Below are positions 11,078 through 21,600 of a stretch of 64,000 nt of DNA, piece by piece. The notes under the pieces were generated by a model, which worked only from the letters and a program-made list of their open reading frames with translations, was not told where the DNA came from and searched no databases. The stretch covers positions 32,209,615-32,273,614 of the forward strand of contig JAVIAB010000025.1 in NCBI GenBank assembly GCA_032433765.1, given 5' to 3'. This stretch comes from Megaustenia siamemsis. Taxonomy: Eukaryota; Mollusca; Gastropoda; Stylommatophora; Ariophantidae. Position 1 is the first letter of the stretch. The number at the start of each line of letters is the position of its first letter. A program made the position numbers and the translations under genes.

Positions 11078-11516
11078 CATCATCATCATCAAGTGCCATG
11101 CCTGCTGGCGTAGGTGATCATGTCTCTCCACAACTTTCGATCACGACAGTTATTTATCATTTCTGCTGTTGACATACTGCCAAGCCATTCTCTTAAGCTT
11201 TCTGGTATCTTTTCACTTTGCTTCCCTCTATCTCTTCGTCCCTCAATTTTCACAGTTATTACAATATATTCCAGCTGTTCTCTTCTCATTACATGGCCAA
11301 TAAATGATGATTGTCTCTTCCTAATATTGGAAATTAGCTCTCTTTTTTCTTTGGCCTCTTTCAGAATGTTTTCATTACTCTTCTTAGCTGTCAATGGTAT
11401 TCTCAACATTCTTCTGTAAAATCACATTTCTACAGCCTCCATTGATTTTCTTGTCTGTTGTCTTATTGTTCATGATTCACGTCCATATGTTAAAATTGTC
11501 TCTACATAACATTTGA
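11078..11516 (-). mobile_element. LINE-A 3' end nested in LINE-B, with 12-bp target-site duplication
   Basis: AAACAAAAGAAT flanks it at 11066-11077 and 11517-11528; removing the insert and one copy restores LINE-B. The minus-strand frame is open for 106 codons and holds RIPLTAKKSNENILKE, GHVMRREQLEYIV, KIEGRRDRGKQ and DRKLWRDMITYASR. The (GAT)n tail is the CATCATCATCATC at the left end. It inserted after LINE-B had landed and is much better preserved than the other nested copy. Confidence 0.9.
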
Positions 11517-12040
11517 AAACAAAAGAATGCAAATGGCAAAAAGTAGTATTAATGTCATGAAAAATATGCTAAAATAAAAACAGATAACACCAGGGCTAAA
11601 AGTAAGCACAGCTTAGAATCTTCTCAACATTCATGTATGGCGCAGAAGCATGGACATTAGACAAGAAAACAGAACAGAAAATTGAAGTCTGTGAAATGTG
11701 GATTTATAGAAGAATAGGTAGAATTGGATGGAAAGAAAAGAAAACAAACGAAGAAGTTTTAAAACAACTAAAAATGAAAAGAGAACTACTGAACACAATT
11801 CAAACAAGACAAATGCGATCTTTGGGCCATGTTAAAAGACACAACAGCCTACTAAAAGTAATCCTGGAGGGGAAAATACAAGGTAAAAGAGGTAGAGGCA
11901 GACCAAGACTAACATGGACGAGTAACATCAAAAGATGGACAAGTCAGTCTATGACAACCTGCACCATCAAAGCAAGAAACAGAGCGGAATGGCGCTCCAT
12001 GGTAGCCAACCTTCGATGCGGAGGCGGCACTCGATGATGA

Positions 12041-12780
12041 TAATGTAGAAATGGAATGATCAATATGTATCTTCTTACTTATAATGTCTCTCTATCTCTT
12101 GTTTTCTTTTACTTAGTTAGAATTTAGATTTAAGAATGGATTAACGACCCTGTAGGTCCGACATTTTCATTTCTGCTCTCCGTTCCAGCAACCAAGTGTT
12201 CATGCTGATCGTTCATACTGTTGTAGCGAACCTGCCGCGTTCTTGAATAAAGGTGCGCAACATATAAACACTCACTTCTCTCATTCTTCCTCTTTTCTCC
12301 TTCCTCATTTCTTCCAATCTTTGTATGGGAGAGATAGTTTCCGATCTTCCTCACTTTAGTTGTCACGTTCCCGAGTGTTTCCCCTCTTCTGTCTCTCCAT
12401 CTTCTCTCAAGAACATCATCTCAACCTGTTGTTCACGTGACACAAGTTGATATCTACGTGGGTTGCGTTTTGTTGTTTCTCTCTTGTCGCATGAATAAGC
12501 CAATTAATTTTTTGGGGTTTCTTAATAAATTATACCCGGCGGTGGGTGGAAGTGGCGACGGTCCCTTATTAGCATCCCGCTGTTCTTGGAAAACAATATG
12601 AATATATGCTAGACTGTGTTTAAAAATAATAGAGAAATGTCCGGTAATTTCAGAAGAATGAAGTTATGTTGGATCGTGTATACGCACGCCATAAACATAT
12701 CAGTTTTATATTGGCCAATATGTTTGGCAGACAAGTAACTGGCTCCGCTGTTTAATTTCCAGTCATCTCATTATCTTGAA
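12041..12780. other. No gene recognised
   Basis: About 740 bp with only short frames. GAATAAAGG and a TTAATAAATTAT context are present but do not sit at the end of any recognisable reading frame. The phrase GTTCTTGAATAAAGGTGCGC could belong to a retroelement terminal region; I cannot show it. Confidence 0.4.
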
Positions 12781-13001
12781 AGGAATGATAAATAGTATAC
12801 CAACCTTATGTTATCATACCAACCTTATGTTACCATACCAACCTTATGTTACCAGACCATGTTACAAACATGGACATTTAACAATGCCGAGACACTGAAG
12901 ATCACAACCTGTGAAATGAAGTGCTTAAAAATAAATAACAAACAAACAACGGCAGATCGAATATCTAAAGTGAGTATAAGAGAGCAGATAGGAATTAAAC
13001 C
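12780..13001 (+). mobile_element. LINE-C-like fragment
   Basis: The reading frame includes QTWTFNNAETLKI, CEMKCLKINNKQTTADRI and REQIGIKPC, which line up with the TLCYESQTWT, WEMRCLRKVTNNTRR and GIKPCQ blocks of LINE-C. A short stretch CCAACCTTATGTTACCA is repeated about three times near 12798-12856. It is truncated at both ends and joins a LINE-F piece at about 13002. Confidence 0.6.
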
Positions 13002-13156
13002 TTGCCTATGAGATCTACACCTACAGAGATTCTAGAAACAGTAACAGGCCTGCAACCCTTAGAAGACAGACGGAAAACTAAAGCAATGCAACAAGCGGAG
13101 AAATACAAAAGGTTCCCTAGCCACCCCCATGCACCAAAGAATTATCGGTTTCAGAA

Positions 13157-14595
13157 ATCATCATCAATGAGTGCCGTCTCCGCATCGAAGGTTGGCTACC
13201 ATGGAGCGCCATTTCACTCTTGTCTCTCGCCTTGATGGTGCAGATTGCCATAGGCTGACTTGTCCATCTTTTGATGTTACTCGTCCATTTTAGTCTCGGT
13301 CTGTCTCTGCCTCTTTTACCTTGTATTTTCCCCTCTAATATTACTTTTATTAGACTGTTGTGTCTTTTAACATTACCAAAAATTTCATTTGTCTTGCTCT
13401 AATTGTGTTTAGTAGTTCTTTCTTCATTTTTAGTTGTTTTAAAACTTCCTCGTTTGTTTTCTTTTCTTTCCATCCAATTCTACCTATTCTTCTATAAATC
13501 CATATTTGAAAGGCCTCAATTTTCTGTTCTGTTTTCTGGTCTAATGTCCATGTTTCTACACCATGCAGGAATACTGAGAAGATGTAACATTTTGCTATTC
13601 TTAGTTTTAGCCCTGGTGTTATTTGTTTTGATGTTAGTATATTTTTCATGGCATTGAAATTACTTTTTGCCATTTATATTATTTTGTTTATTTCAGTTGT
13701 ACATTTTCCATCATTGGTTATAGTATGTCCCTGTTAGTTGTAGCTCTAGACTGTCTCTAGATGTATTCCTTCAACTTTGATATTTAATTGTAGGTCTTGT
13801 AAATTTTCTTTGTTTATGATCATAGTTTTAGTCTTTTTGATATTCATATCTAGTCCATATTTTTTGCTTGTCATGTTTGTTTCATTAAGTAATTGTTGTA
13901 GATCTTTAGGATTTTCTGCTAGTAGTACAGTATCATCAGCATATCTTAGGTTATTGATTATCTTCCCATTAATATTAAGGCCTGGCATCTCATTGATGTT
14001 TTTAAAGATTTTCTCAGTGTATAAATTGAACAAGCTTGGTGATAGGATGCATCCTTGTCTTACTCCTCTTTTTATATCAATGGGTGTGGAGTTCTCCTTG
14101 TTATATTTTATTATTGCTGTTTGCTCCCAGTAAAAATTACATATCAGTCGTATGTCTGTGTCATCTAGATTTATATCGTTTAGGCAGTCTATAAGTTTTT
14201 CATGGTGTATTCTATCAAATGCTTTGGTGTAGTCTATGAAGCAGGCATATATTGGTTTGTTTACTTCTATGCACTTTTCATTCAATGTTCTCATGCTGAA
14301 TATGGCTTCTTTTGTCCCACTGTTTTTCCTGAATCCGAATTGCTGCTCATCTAATTCATTATTAATTTTATTCTGAATCCTTCCTTGTATAACTTTTAGT
14401 AAAATTGTGTTTACCTGCCTCATTAGGCTTATTGTTCTAAAATCGCTGCATTCAACTGCACCATTCTTTTTAGGCAATGCTATAAAAGTTGATGTTTTTA
14501 GTTCATTTGGTATGTATCCTGTACGGTATATGTCATTGCATATGTCTGTGATAACTTCAATGCCAAAATCCTCTAGTGCCTGTATCATCTCTATC
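13157..14595 (-). mobile_element. LINE-B copy 3, 1.4 kb, inserted in LINE-F
   Basis: This is the longest LINE-B here. On the minus strand it runs from EIEMIQALEDFG at the truncated 5' end through the RT and the C-terminal tail to TCGATGCGGAGACGGCACTC and an ATTGATGATGAT tail. The 12-bp duplication TCGGTTTCAGAA brackets it. The RT frame is open from 14588 to 13746. The tail is open again from 13673 to 13350, with frameshifts in between and after. Confidence 0.9.
13746..14588 (-). pseudogene. LINE-B reverse transcriptase, 280 codons
   Basis: RNA-dependent DNA polymerase domain of a non-LTR retrotransposon. In order it shows LKTSTFIALPKKNGA and SDFRTISLM (finger motifs), EQQFGFRKNSGT, CFIDYTKAFDRIHHEKL (motif A, catalytic Asp), IKRGVRQGCILSPSLFNLY (motif B), NNLRYADDTVLLAEN (motif C, the YADD pair), and YGLDMNIKKTKTMI. 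Motif order and wording are closest in my memory to RTE/BovB-type elements. The listed start is the first Met; the true protein began far upstream with an endonuclease that is missing. All catalytic residues survive, so the copy is fairly young. Confidence 0.9.
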
Positions 14596-14879
14596 TCGGT
14601 TTCAGAAAAGGAAGACTAAAGAGGAGCAACTTCACGGCAATCTCCAAAGAACAGACAACTAGCGATCCAGTAATGTCCCAGACAATACCAAAACCCGTAT
14701 GCCCATCCAGTATGACCCCCCCCCCCCCAACCCACAGGAAATATAAAATACCAGATCTTAAGGAAGACATAATAGGAATCATGAAAAATAGCACCTAAAC
14801 AAATACACAGAGCAGAAAGAAATAACACATAGAAGAAAAGCACATAGACGACAACTACCCACAGGACTCCTGGTCTCAC

Positions 14880-15370
14880 ATATACACAGTTAGCTCTGCT
14901 ACAAACGTCATCAGAAATGGAGGAGGAGGTGTGTTCTGGAGGCTGAATAACCAGGAAGAGATCACCAAGTCAATAGCTACTGGGAAATTCTCAAACAACT
15001 TTAAAGCAGAAACTGAAGCCACCGAAGGTGCTGCAAAACTGACTAACCAACACAAAAATCGCGCGCACAGGAAATTGGTGATAATGAATGACACACTGTC
15101 AGTTCTAACAGCTCTAAAGAATACTGCAGGAACAGCAAGCTAGATGACTTGAGAACAACCCTAGACCAATTGTGCCAAAACTTCCAGAGAATGGTCATCC
15201 TGTGGATACCATCACACTGTAATATACAAGGAAACGAATGCGCTGACCAACTAGCTAAGGAGGGAGGCAGATTACTACAGGAGAACCATCTGGTCAGCTA
15301 CGATGAAGCCAAATCCATCATCAAACGCCATCATCATGTAAAAATGGAAACAAGAACACCCAAAGCATAA
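14880..15370 (+). pseudogene. RNase H domain of LINE-F, catalytic Asp lost
   Basis: The frame reads HIYTVSSATNVIRNGGGG where intact domains have a YTDGS start, so the first catalytic Asp is Val and the Gly is Ser. Then come FKAETEATEGAAK (Glu position), IMNDTLSVLTALKN (Asp position reads ND), a stop/frameshift at about 15140, and in another frame VILWIPSHCNIQGNECADQL (the SH..I.GNE.AD block). Likely role when intact was removal of template RNA. Now broken in at least two ways. Confidence 0.8.
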
Positions 15371-15711
15371 CGAGAGGGACGGATACCTTCCGCTACCAAG
15401 GAGGGATCAAGTCATCATACTTCACTTACGCACTGGCCACAACAGAATTAGAAACCACATGTTCACCAAACTCAAAATAGGAACTACCAGCCAATGCCAC
15501 TGTACCCTGAATAACATGACAACAAAACATGTTCTACAGGATTGTCCCCAGTACACAGACCTAGGAAGGACAATGTGGTCCACACCCACCTCCCTGGAAG
15601 AATAACTCTACGGGGCAACCGAATCACAGAAACAGACAGCTGCCCTTCATAAGAGAGTCCAGAATTCTAGTCTGAATGACGTCATGATTGCAGAAGTAGA
15701 AGAAGAAACCG

Positions 15712-15750
<39 letters not shown>

Positions 15751-15751
15751 T
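15712..15751. repeat. (CT)n(TA)n microsatellite
   Basis: TCTCTCTCTCTCTCTCTC passes into a run of about 12 TA units directly before SINE-1; more TATATATA follows the SINE at about 16001, which fits insertion into a TA tract. Confidence 0.9.
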
Positions 15752-16002
15752 GGGAGCCGCGATAGCTCAGTGGTTAGTGAACTGGACTACAAAGGACAAG
15801 AGGTAGGGTTCGAACCCAACCGACGGGTTACGGGTTCACCCAGCCTTTAACGGGTACCAGATTTTTTTCTGGGAAAGTGAAGCGGCACGGGCGTGATACC
15901 GACCCCATTACCTCAAAAATCATGTGCCGAAGGTCTGTACAATTTATGGTCACTAACACTATATTCCCTATACGCCACTTGGCGTGACGGGGGTACTTTA
16001 CT
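15752..16002 (+). mobile_element. SINE-1 copy, full length
   Basis: The best copy of the family. The head is GGGAGCCGCGATAGCTCAG with TAGCTCAGTGGTTAGTG as A box, and B box GGGTTCGAACCC. Body blocks are GGGTTCACCCAGCCTTTAA, GGGAAAGTGAAGCGGCACGG and AAAAATCATGTGC, and the end is CACTTGGCGTGACGGGGG then TACTTTACTTATATATA. Probably mobilised in trans by a LINE; none of the LINE 3' ends in the window obviously matches its tail. Confidence 0.9.
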
Positions 16003-16059
16003 TATATATATATGTTCGTCATCAGGCTAATGTAAGCACGAGATATAGATTATATATAC

Positions 16060-16262
16060 ATGTATAAACAAATGAAATTATTGGGTTACATGGTAACAAC
16101 GGAACCAGACAAAACAGCAACAATACATCAGGACAGAGAGCAAAAGGGAGACCAAGGAATAGCGGAACAGAAGGAATAAAAGGCATGACCTATGCAAGAG
16201 CCAAAAGATGTCAATCCTTACAGCGTCGAGATAGGCTCAAGAACAACACTACGTCTAAAAGA
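16060..16262 (+). mobile_element. LINE C-terminal remnant
   Basis: The plus strand gives MKLLGYMVTTEPD and then, in another frame, GQRAKGRPRNSGTEGIK and YARAKRCQSLQRRDRL, matching the general LINE tail pattern of a GH-type block followed by GRPR and W/R-rich ends. It leads into the 15-bp array, which could have begun as its 3' tail. Confidence 0.5.
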
Positions 16263-16284
16263 GTATTTCGCTAAAAGTGAACTG

Positions 16285-17200
16285 ACTAATATAGAAAATG
16301 CTAAAAGAGAAGAGACTAACAAAGAAGTGACTAACAGTTACTAAGAGAGAAGTGACTAAGAGAGAAGTTACTAAAAGAGAAGTGACTAAAAGAGAAATTA
16401 CTAAAAGAGAAGTGACTAAGAGAGAAATTACTAAAAGAGAAGTGACTAAGAGAAAAGTTACTAAAAGAGAAGTGGCTAAAGAGAAATTACAAAAAGAGAA
16501 GTGACTAAGAGAGAATTTACTAAAAGAGAAGTGACTAAGAGAGAAGTTACTAAAAGAGAAGTGACTAAAAGAGAAATTACTAAAAGAGAAGTGACTAAAA
16601 AGAAATTACTTAAAGAGAAGTGACTAAAAAGAAATTACTAAAAGAGAAATTATTAAAAGAGAAGTGACTACAATGAAGTGATTACGAGATAAATGACTAA
16701 AAGAGGTGTGGCTGAGATAGAAGTAACAGAAATAAAAGTGACTGAAAGAAAAGTGACTGAAATAGAAGTGAATAAAAAAGAAGTGACTAAAAGAGAAGTG
16801 ACTAAGAGAGAATTGACTAAAACAGAAGTGACTGAAAGAGAAGTTACTGAAAAAGAAGTGACCAAAATGAGAAGTGACTTAAAGAGAAGTGACCTAAATT
16901 AGAAGTGACTGAAAGAGAAGTCACTTAAAGAGAGGTGGCTAAAATAAAAGTGACTGAAAGAGGAGTAACTGACATTGAAGCGACTGAAATAGAAGTGGCT
17001 AAAAGAGAAATGACTGAAATAGAAGTGGCTAAAAGAGAAGTGACTGAAAGTGAAGTGACTAAAAGGAAATTGACTAATAGAGAAGTGACTAAAACAGCAT
17101 TTACAAAAATAGAAGTGACTAAAAGAGAAGTGGCTAAAAAAGAAATGACTAAATTAGAAGTGGCTGAAAGAGAAGTGACTAATAAAGAAGTGACTAAAGG
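16285..17200. repeat. 15-bp minisatellite, about 60 copies
   Basis: The consensus unit is GTGACTAAAAGAGAA with many variants (GTTACTAAAAGAGAA, GTGACTGAAATAGAA, GTGGCTAAAAGAGAA). Because 15 is a multiple of 3, parts translate to pentapeptides such as EVTKR and EVTEI on the plus strand and SVTSL-type on the minus strand, giving frames of 60-100 codons. These have no start context or flanking coding sequence and are treated as repeat. Confidence 0.9.
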
Positions 17201-17289
17201 AACGAGCACAACATCTTCAGATATCAGATTATATTAGACATTGCTCATTTCTCACGAATCGCTTCATGTCACCAGCAGAAGAATGACTT

Positions 17290-17410
17290 AAGAAGAGAAA
17301 GTCTGGCTTCTTACCCACTCACAAATTGTAGCGTCAGTCGCTGGACACTGCGGGACTTGCTGAGGGGGGGGGATCTGAGCACCTATGGACATGTTCGGAG
17401 AGCAATGATG
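17290..17410 (+). mobile_element. LINE-E 3' end, copy 1
   Basis: GTCGTCAGTCGCTGGACACT-like sequence (here AGCGTCAGTCGCTGGACACT), GGGACTTGCTGAGG and TCTGAGCACCTATGGACATG match the end of the LINE-E frame at 60618-61345, which encodes SRWTLRQLLRRGSEHLWTC. It ends GACTCGCTAATAACTCAATA and runs straight into an 8-bp tail array. Strongly 5'-truncated. Confidence 0.8.
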
Positions 17411-17755
17411 TTGACTCGCTAATAACTCAATAACTCAATAACTCAAAATACCAATAACTCAATAACCCAATAACTCAATAACTCAATAACTCAATACCTC
17501 AATAACTCAATACCTCAATAACTCAATACCTCAATAACTCAATAACTCAATAACTCAATACCTCAATAACCCAATAACTCAATACCTCAATAACTCAATA
17601 CCTCAATAACTCAATACCTCAATAACTCAATAACCCAATAACTCAATAATTCAATACCTCAATAACTCAATAACTCAATAACTCAATAACTCAATAACCC
17701 AATAACTCAATAACTCAATAACTCAATAACCCAATAACCCAATAACTCAATAGCT
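17411..17755. repeat. 8-bp tail array of LINE-E, about 43 copies
   Basis: Units are AATAACTC with variants AATACCTC and AATAACCC. The array starts at the LINE-E stop region and has no equivalent upstream, so it is the 3' tail of the retrotransposon. The same 8-mer, in reverse complement, fills 60041-60632 next to the other LINE-E. Confidence 0.9.
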
Positions 17756-18140
17756 CATACATCATGTTGAGAGTAATCGGTGCTGTCTTGAATTAATTAG
17801 ACATCCAGTTATAAGGAGACTATGTGAATTTAGTGAGTGGGTGGGTGTGGATGAATTATTTGAAAGAAGTAAACAGAATTGCTTACGATGTTTTCGCCTG
17901 ACAGACGAGTCCTTGAAAGATACACGAGTTTAATCAACTGATATGAAATCAAATGCCTGTGAGATGACATTTTAAAAAAAAAACTTAATGAGATAGAGTT
18001 ACCAATCTGAAGGGGCAGAGATATGAAATTATTACGCAGAAAATCAAAGATTGAAATAGATTGAACCAGAATGAAATCAAACGAATCTGGAACATGCAAC
18101 TATGTCATACAAATATCGGTTACAAGGCCGCAAGATACTA
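17756..18140. other. No gene recognised
   Basis: Between the LINE-E tail and the DNA transposon. It has an 89-codon minus-strand frame without recognisable motifs. Nothing repeated elsewhere in the window. Confidence 0.5.
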
Positions 18141-18142
18141 TA

Positions 18143-18251
18143 GTTCTTTCAGAAATTCGTACCCACAGAATTTATCAATTATCTCGGAAACTGTTTGATG
18201 AATTTCTGTAATTCTTTTTCGGTGAAATCTTATTTTTTCACCGACCTTCAG
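18143..18251 (+). repeat. Left terminal inverted repeat
   Basis: Begins GTTCTTTCAGAAATTCG and contains CCCACAGAATTTATCAATTA, CTCGGAAACTGTTTGATGAA and ends CACCGACCTTCAG. It pairs with 23459-23567 with scattered mismatches (for example TTTCAG versus CTTCAC near the tip). The TA at 18141-18142 is the likely target duplication. Confidence 0.9.
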
Positions 18252-18443
18252 TCTGAATTTTTGTTCTACTGTCATGCATTTAGGAAAGATTTTGGCGTAT
18301 TTGAGGTATATAAAACTATGATTTTCTTGCTTGTCCTAAACTTTAGGATCTTACAATACCCACATTTGTTGTAGTCAACTCACCATTTAAAAAGGCAAAT
18401 TTCACGTGCACACCACACAATCTTAGCACCGTTTCGCACTCTC

Positions 18444-18660
18444 ATGTTTGAATCGAATCAGCTTGTTGCACTGCGCAAACTTAAAGTTCGACTGCAATTA
18501 GAATGTGATATTGAAATCTCAAAAACGGCTCTTTGGAAGATCGTAAGAGGCGTTGGTTTCACTTTTCGAAAATCTGCTAGTGGTAGAAATATTGTTTGTG
18601 GAAAACCACACCTGATAGCTGCCCGAAGCAAATACCTGAGGCAGATCCGTGAGCGACGAA
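18444..18660 (+). pseudogene. Transposase N-terminal part (helix-turn-helix)
   Basis: An open frame from an ATG at 18444 reads ALRKLKVRLQLECDIEIS, KTALWKIVRGVGFTFRKS and RNIVCGKPHLIAARSKYL, then RQIRERRREE. This is the pattern of the second DNA-binding helix-turn-helix of IS630/Tc1-type transposases: S..T.W+I....GF.++K followed by G+ ...E..D.+AAR..+L. In intact relatives the DDE catalytic domain follows at once, with an Asp-Glu-Thr block; here it is replaced by the tandem array at REE. The upstream start of the protein may be missing. Confidence 0.7.
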
Positions 18661-21600
18661 GAGAAGAACAATACTGGAGAAAATGTGACGACCATGTGCT
18701 CAGAGAAGAACAATACTGTAGAAAATGTGACGACCATGTGCTCAGAGAAGAAGAACAATACTGGAGAAAATGTGACGACCATGTGCTCAGAGAAGAACAA
18801 TACTGGAGAAAATGTGACGACCATGTGCTCAGAGAAGAAGAGCAATACTGGAGAAAATGTGACGACCATGTGCTCAGAGAAGAAGAGCAATACTGGAGAA
18901 AATGTGACGACCATGTGCTCAGAGAAGAAGAACAATACTGGAGAAAATGTGACGACCATGTGCTCAGAGAAGAAGAACAATACTGGAGAAAATGTGACGA
19001 CCATGTGCTCAGAGAAGAAGAACAATACTGGAGAAAATGTGACGACCAAGTGCTTAGAGAAGAAGAATAATACTGGAGAAAATGTGACGACCATGTGCTC
19101 AGAGAAGAATAATACTGGAGAAAATGTGACGACCATGTGCTCAGAGAAGAATAATACTGGAGAAAATGTGACGACCATGTGCTCAGAGAAGAAGAACAAT
19201 ACTGGAGAAAATGTGACGACCATGTGCTCAGAGAAGAACAATACTGGAGAAAATGTGACGACCATGTGCTCAGAGAAGAAGAACAATACTGGAGAAAATG
19301 TGACGACCATGTGCTCAGAGAAGAAGAACAATACTGGAGAAAATGTGACGACCAAGTGCTTAGAGAAGAAGAATAATACTGGAGAAAATGTGACGACCAT
19401 GTGCTCAGAGAAGAATAATACTGGAGAAAATGTGACGACCATGTGCTCACAGAAGAATAATACTGGAGAAAATGTGACGACCATGTGCTCAGAGAAGAAG
19501 AACAATACTGGAGAAAATGTGACGACCATGTGCTCAGAGAAGAACAATACTGGAGAAAATGTGACGACCATGTGCTCAGAGAAGAACAATACTGAAGAAA
19601 ATGTGACGACCATGTGCTCATAGAAGAAGAACAATACTGGAGAAAATGTGACGACCATGTGTTCAGAGAAGAACAATACTGGAGAAAATGTGACGACCAT
19701 GTGCTCAGAGAAGAACAATACTGGAGAAAATGTGACGACCATGTGCTCAGAGAAGAACAAAACTGGAGAAAATGTGACGACCATGTGCTCAGAGAAGAAC
19801 AATACTGTAGAAAATGTGACGACCATGTGCTCAGAGAAGAACAATACTGGAGAAAATGTGACGACCATATGCTCAGAGAAGAACAATACTGGAGAAAATG
19901 TGACGACCATGTGCTCAGAGAAGAACAATACTGGAGAAAATGTGACGACCATGTGCTCAGAGAAGAACAATACTGGAGAAAATGTGACGACCATGTGCTC
20001 AGAGAAGAAGAGCAATACTGGAGAAAATGTGACGACCATGTGCTCAGAGAAGAAGAACAATACTGGAGAAAATGTGACGACCATGTGCTCAGAGAAGAAG
20101 AACAATACTGGAGAAAATGTGACGACCAAGTGCTTAGAGAAGAAGAATAATACTGGAGAAAATGTGACGACCATGTGCTCAGAGAAGAATAATACTGGAG
20201 AAAATGTGACGACCATGTGCTCAGAGAAGAATAATACTGGAGAAAATGTGACGACCATGTGCTCAGAGAAGAAGAACAATACTGGAGAAAATGTGACGAC
20301 CATGTGCTCAGAGAAGAACAATACTGGAGAAAATGTGACGACCATGTGCTCAGAGAAGAAGAACAATACTGGAGAAAATGTGACGACCATGTGCTCAGAG
20401 AAGAAGAACAATACTGGAGAAAATGTGACGACCAAGTGCTTAGAGAAGAAGAATAATACTGGAGAAAATGTGACGACCATGTGCTCAGAGAAGAATAATA
20501 CTGGAGAAAATGTGACGACCATGTGCTCACAGAAGAATAATACTGGAGAAAATGTGACGACCATGTGCTCAGAGAAGAAGAACAATACTGGAGAAAATGT
20601 GACGACCATGTGCTCAGAGAAGAACAATACTGGAGAAAATGTGACGACCATGTGCTCAGAGAAGAACAATACTGAAGAAAATGTGACGACCATGTGCTCA
20701 TAGAAGAAGAACAATACTGGAGAAAATGTGACGACCATGTGTTCAGAGAAGAACAATACTGGAGAAAATGTGACGACCATGTGCTCAGAGAAGAACAATA
20801 CTGGAGAAAATGTGACGACCATGTGCTCAGAGAAGAACAATACTGGAGAAAATGTGACGACCATGTGCTCAGAGAAGAACAATACTGTAGAAAATGTGAC
20901 GACCATGTGCTCAGAGAAGAACAATACTGGAGAAAATGTGACGACCATATGCTCAGAGAAGAACAATACTGGAGAAAATGTGACGACCATGTGCTCAGAG
21001 AAGAACAATACTGGAGAAAATGTGACGACCATGCACTCAGAGAAGAACAATACTGGAGAAAATGTGACGACCATGTGCTCAGAGAAAAAGAACAATACTG
21101 GAGAAAATGTGACGACCATGTGCTCATAGAAGTACAATACTGGAGAAAATGTGAAGACCATATGCTCAGAGAAGAAGAACAATACTGGAGAAAATGTGAC
21201 GACCATGTGCTCAGAGAAGAAGAACAATACTGGAGAAAATGTGACGACCATGTGCTCAGAGAAGAAGAACAATACTGGAGAAAATGTGACGACCATGTGC
21301 TCAGAGAAGAACAATACTGGAGAAAATGTGACGACCATGTGCTCAGAGAAGAACAATACTGGAGAAAATGTGACGACCATGTGCTCAGAGAAGAAGAACA
21401 ATACTGGAGAAAATGTGACGACCATATGCTCAGAGAAGAACAATACTGGAGAAAATGTGACGACCATGTGCTCAGAGAAGAACAATACTGGAGAAAATGT
21501 GACGACCATGTGCTCAGAGAAGAACAATACTGGAGAAAATGTGACGACCATGTGCTCAGAGAAGAAGAACAATACTGGAGAAAATGTGACGACCATGTGC

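Larger units (their letters stand above)
10425..12040 (+). mobile_element. LINE-B copy 2, interrupted by two LINE-A insertions
   Basis: Three LINE-B segments read in order on the plus strand: 10425-10515 (AAAAAGACTAAAACTAT, end of the RT), 10969-11077 (ATATCAAAGTTGAAGG through YLGHTITSDGKCTTEI) and 11517-12040. The last holds an open 134-codon frame with MYGAEAWTLDKKTEQK, YRRIGRIGWKEKKTNEE, GRGRPRLTWTSNIKRW and WRSMVANLRCG, ending at a TGA before GATGATAATG. Minus-strand LINE-A copies fill the gaps. Confidence 0.85.
13002..15710 (+). mobile_element. LINE-F remnant split by a LINE-B insertion
   Basis: Two collinear parts: 13002-13156 encodes STPTEILETVTGLQPLEDRR and KAMQQAEKYK, the linker after the RT; 14596-15710 resumes with decayed linker sequence, then RNase H, then a C-terminal CHCTLNNM..KHVLQDC zinc-knuckle-like block (about 15500-15545) and an AGAAGTAGAAGAAGAAAC 3' end. 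TCGGTTTCAGAA is duplicated at the split (13145-13156 and 14596-14607). Stops and frameshifts show it is dead. Confidence 0.75.

Noticed and set aside
15752..15830. A functional tRNA gene
   Set aside because: A and B boxes are present, but the same ~250-bp body follows in other copies and the stems do not pair; it is a SINE head.
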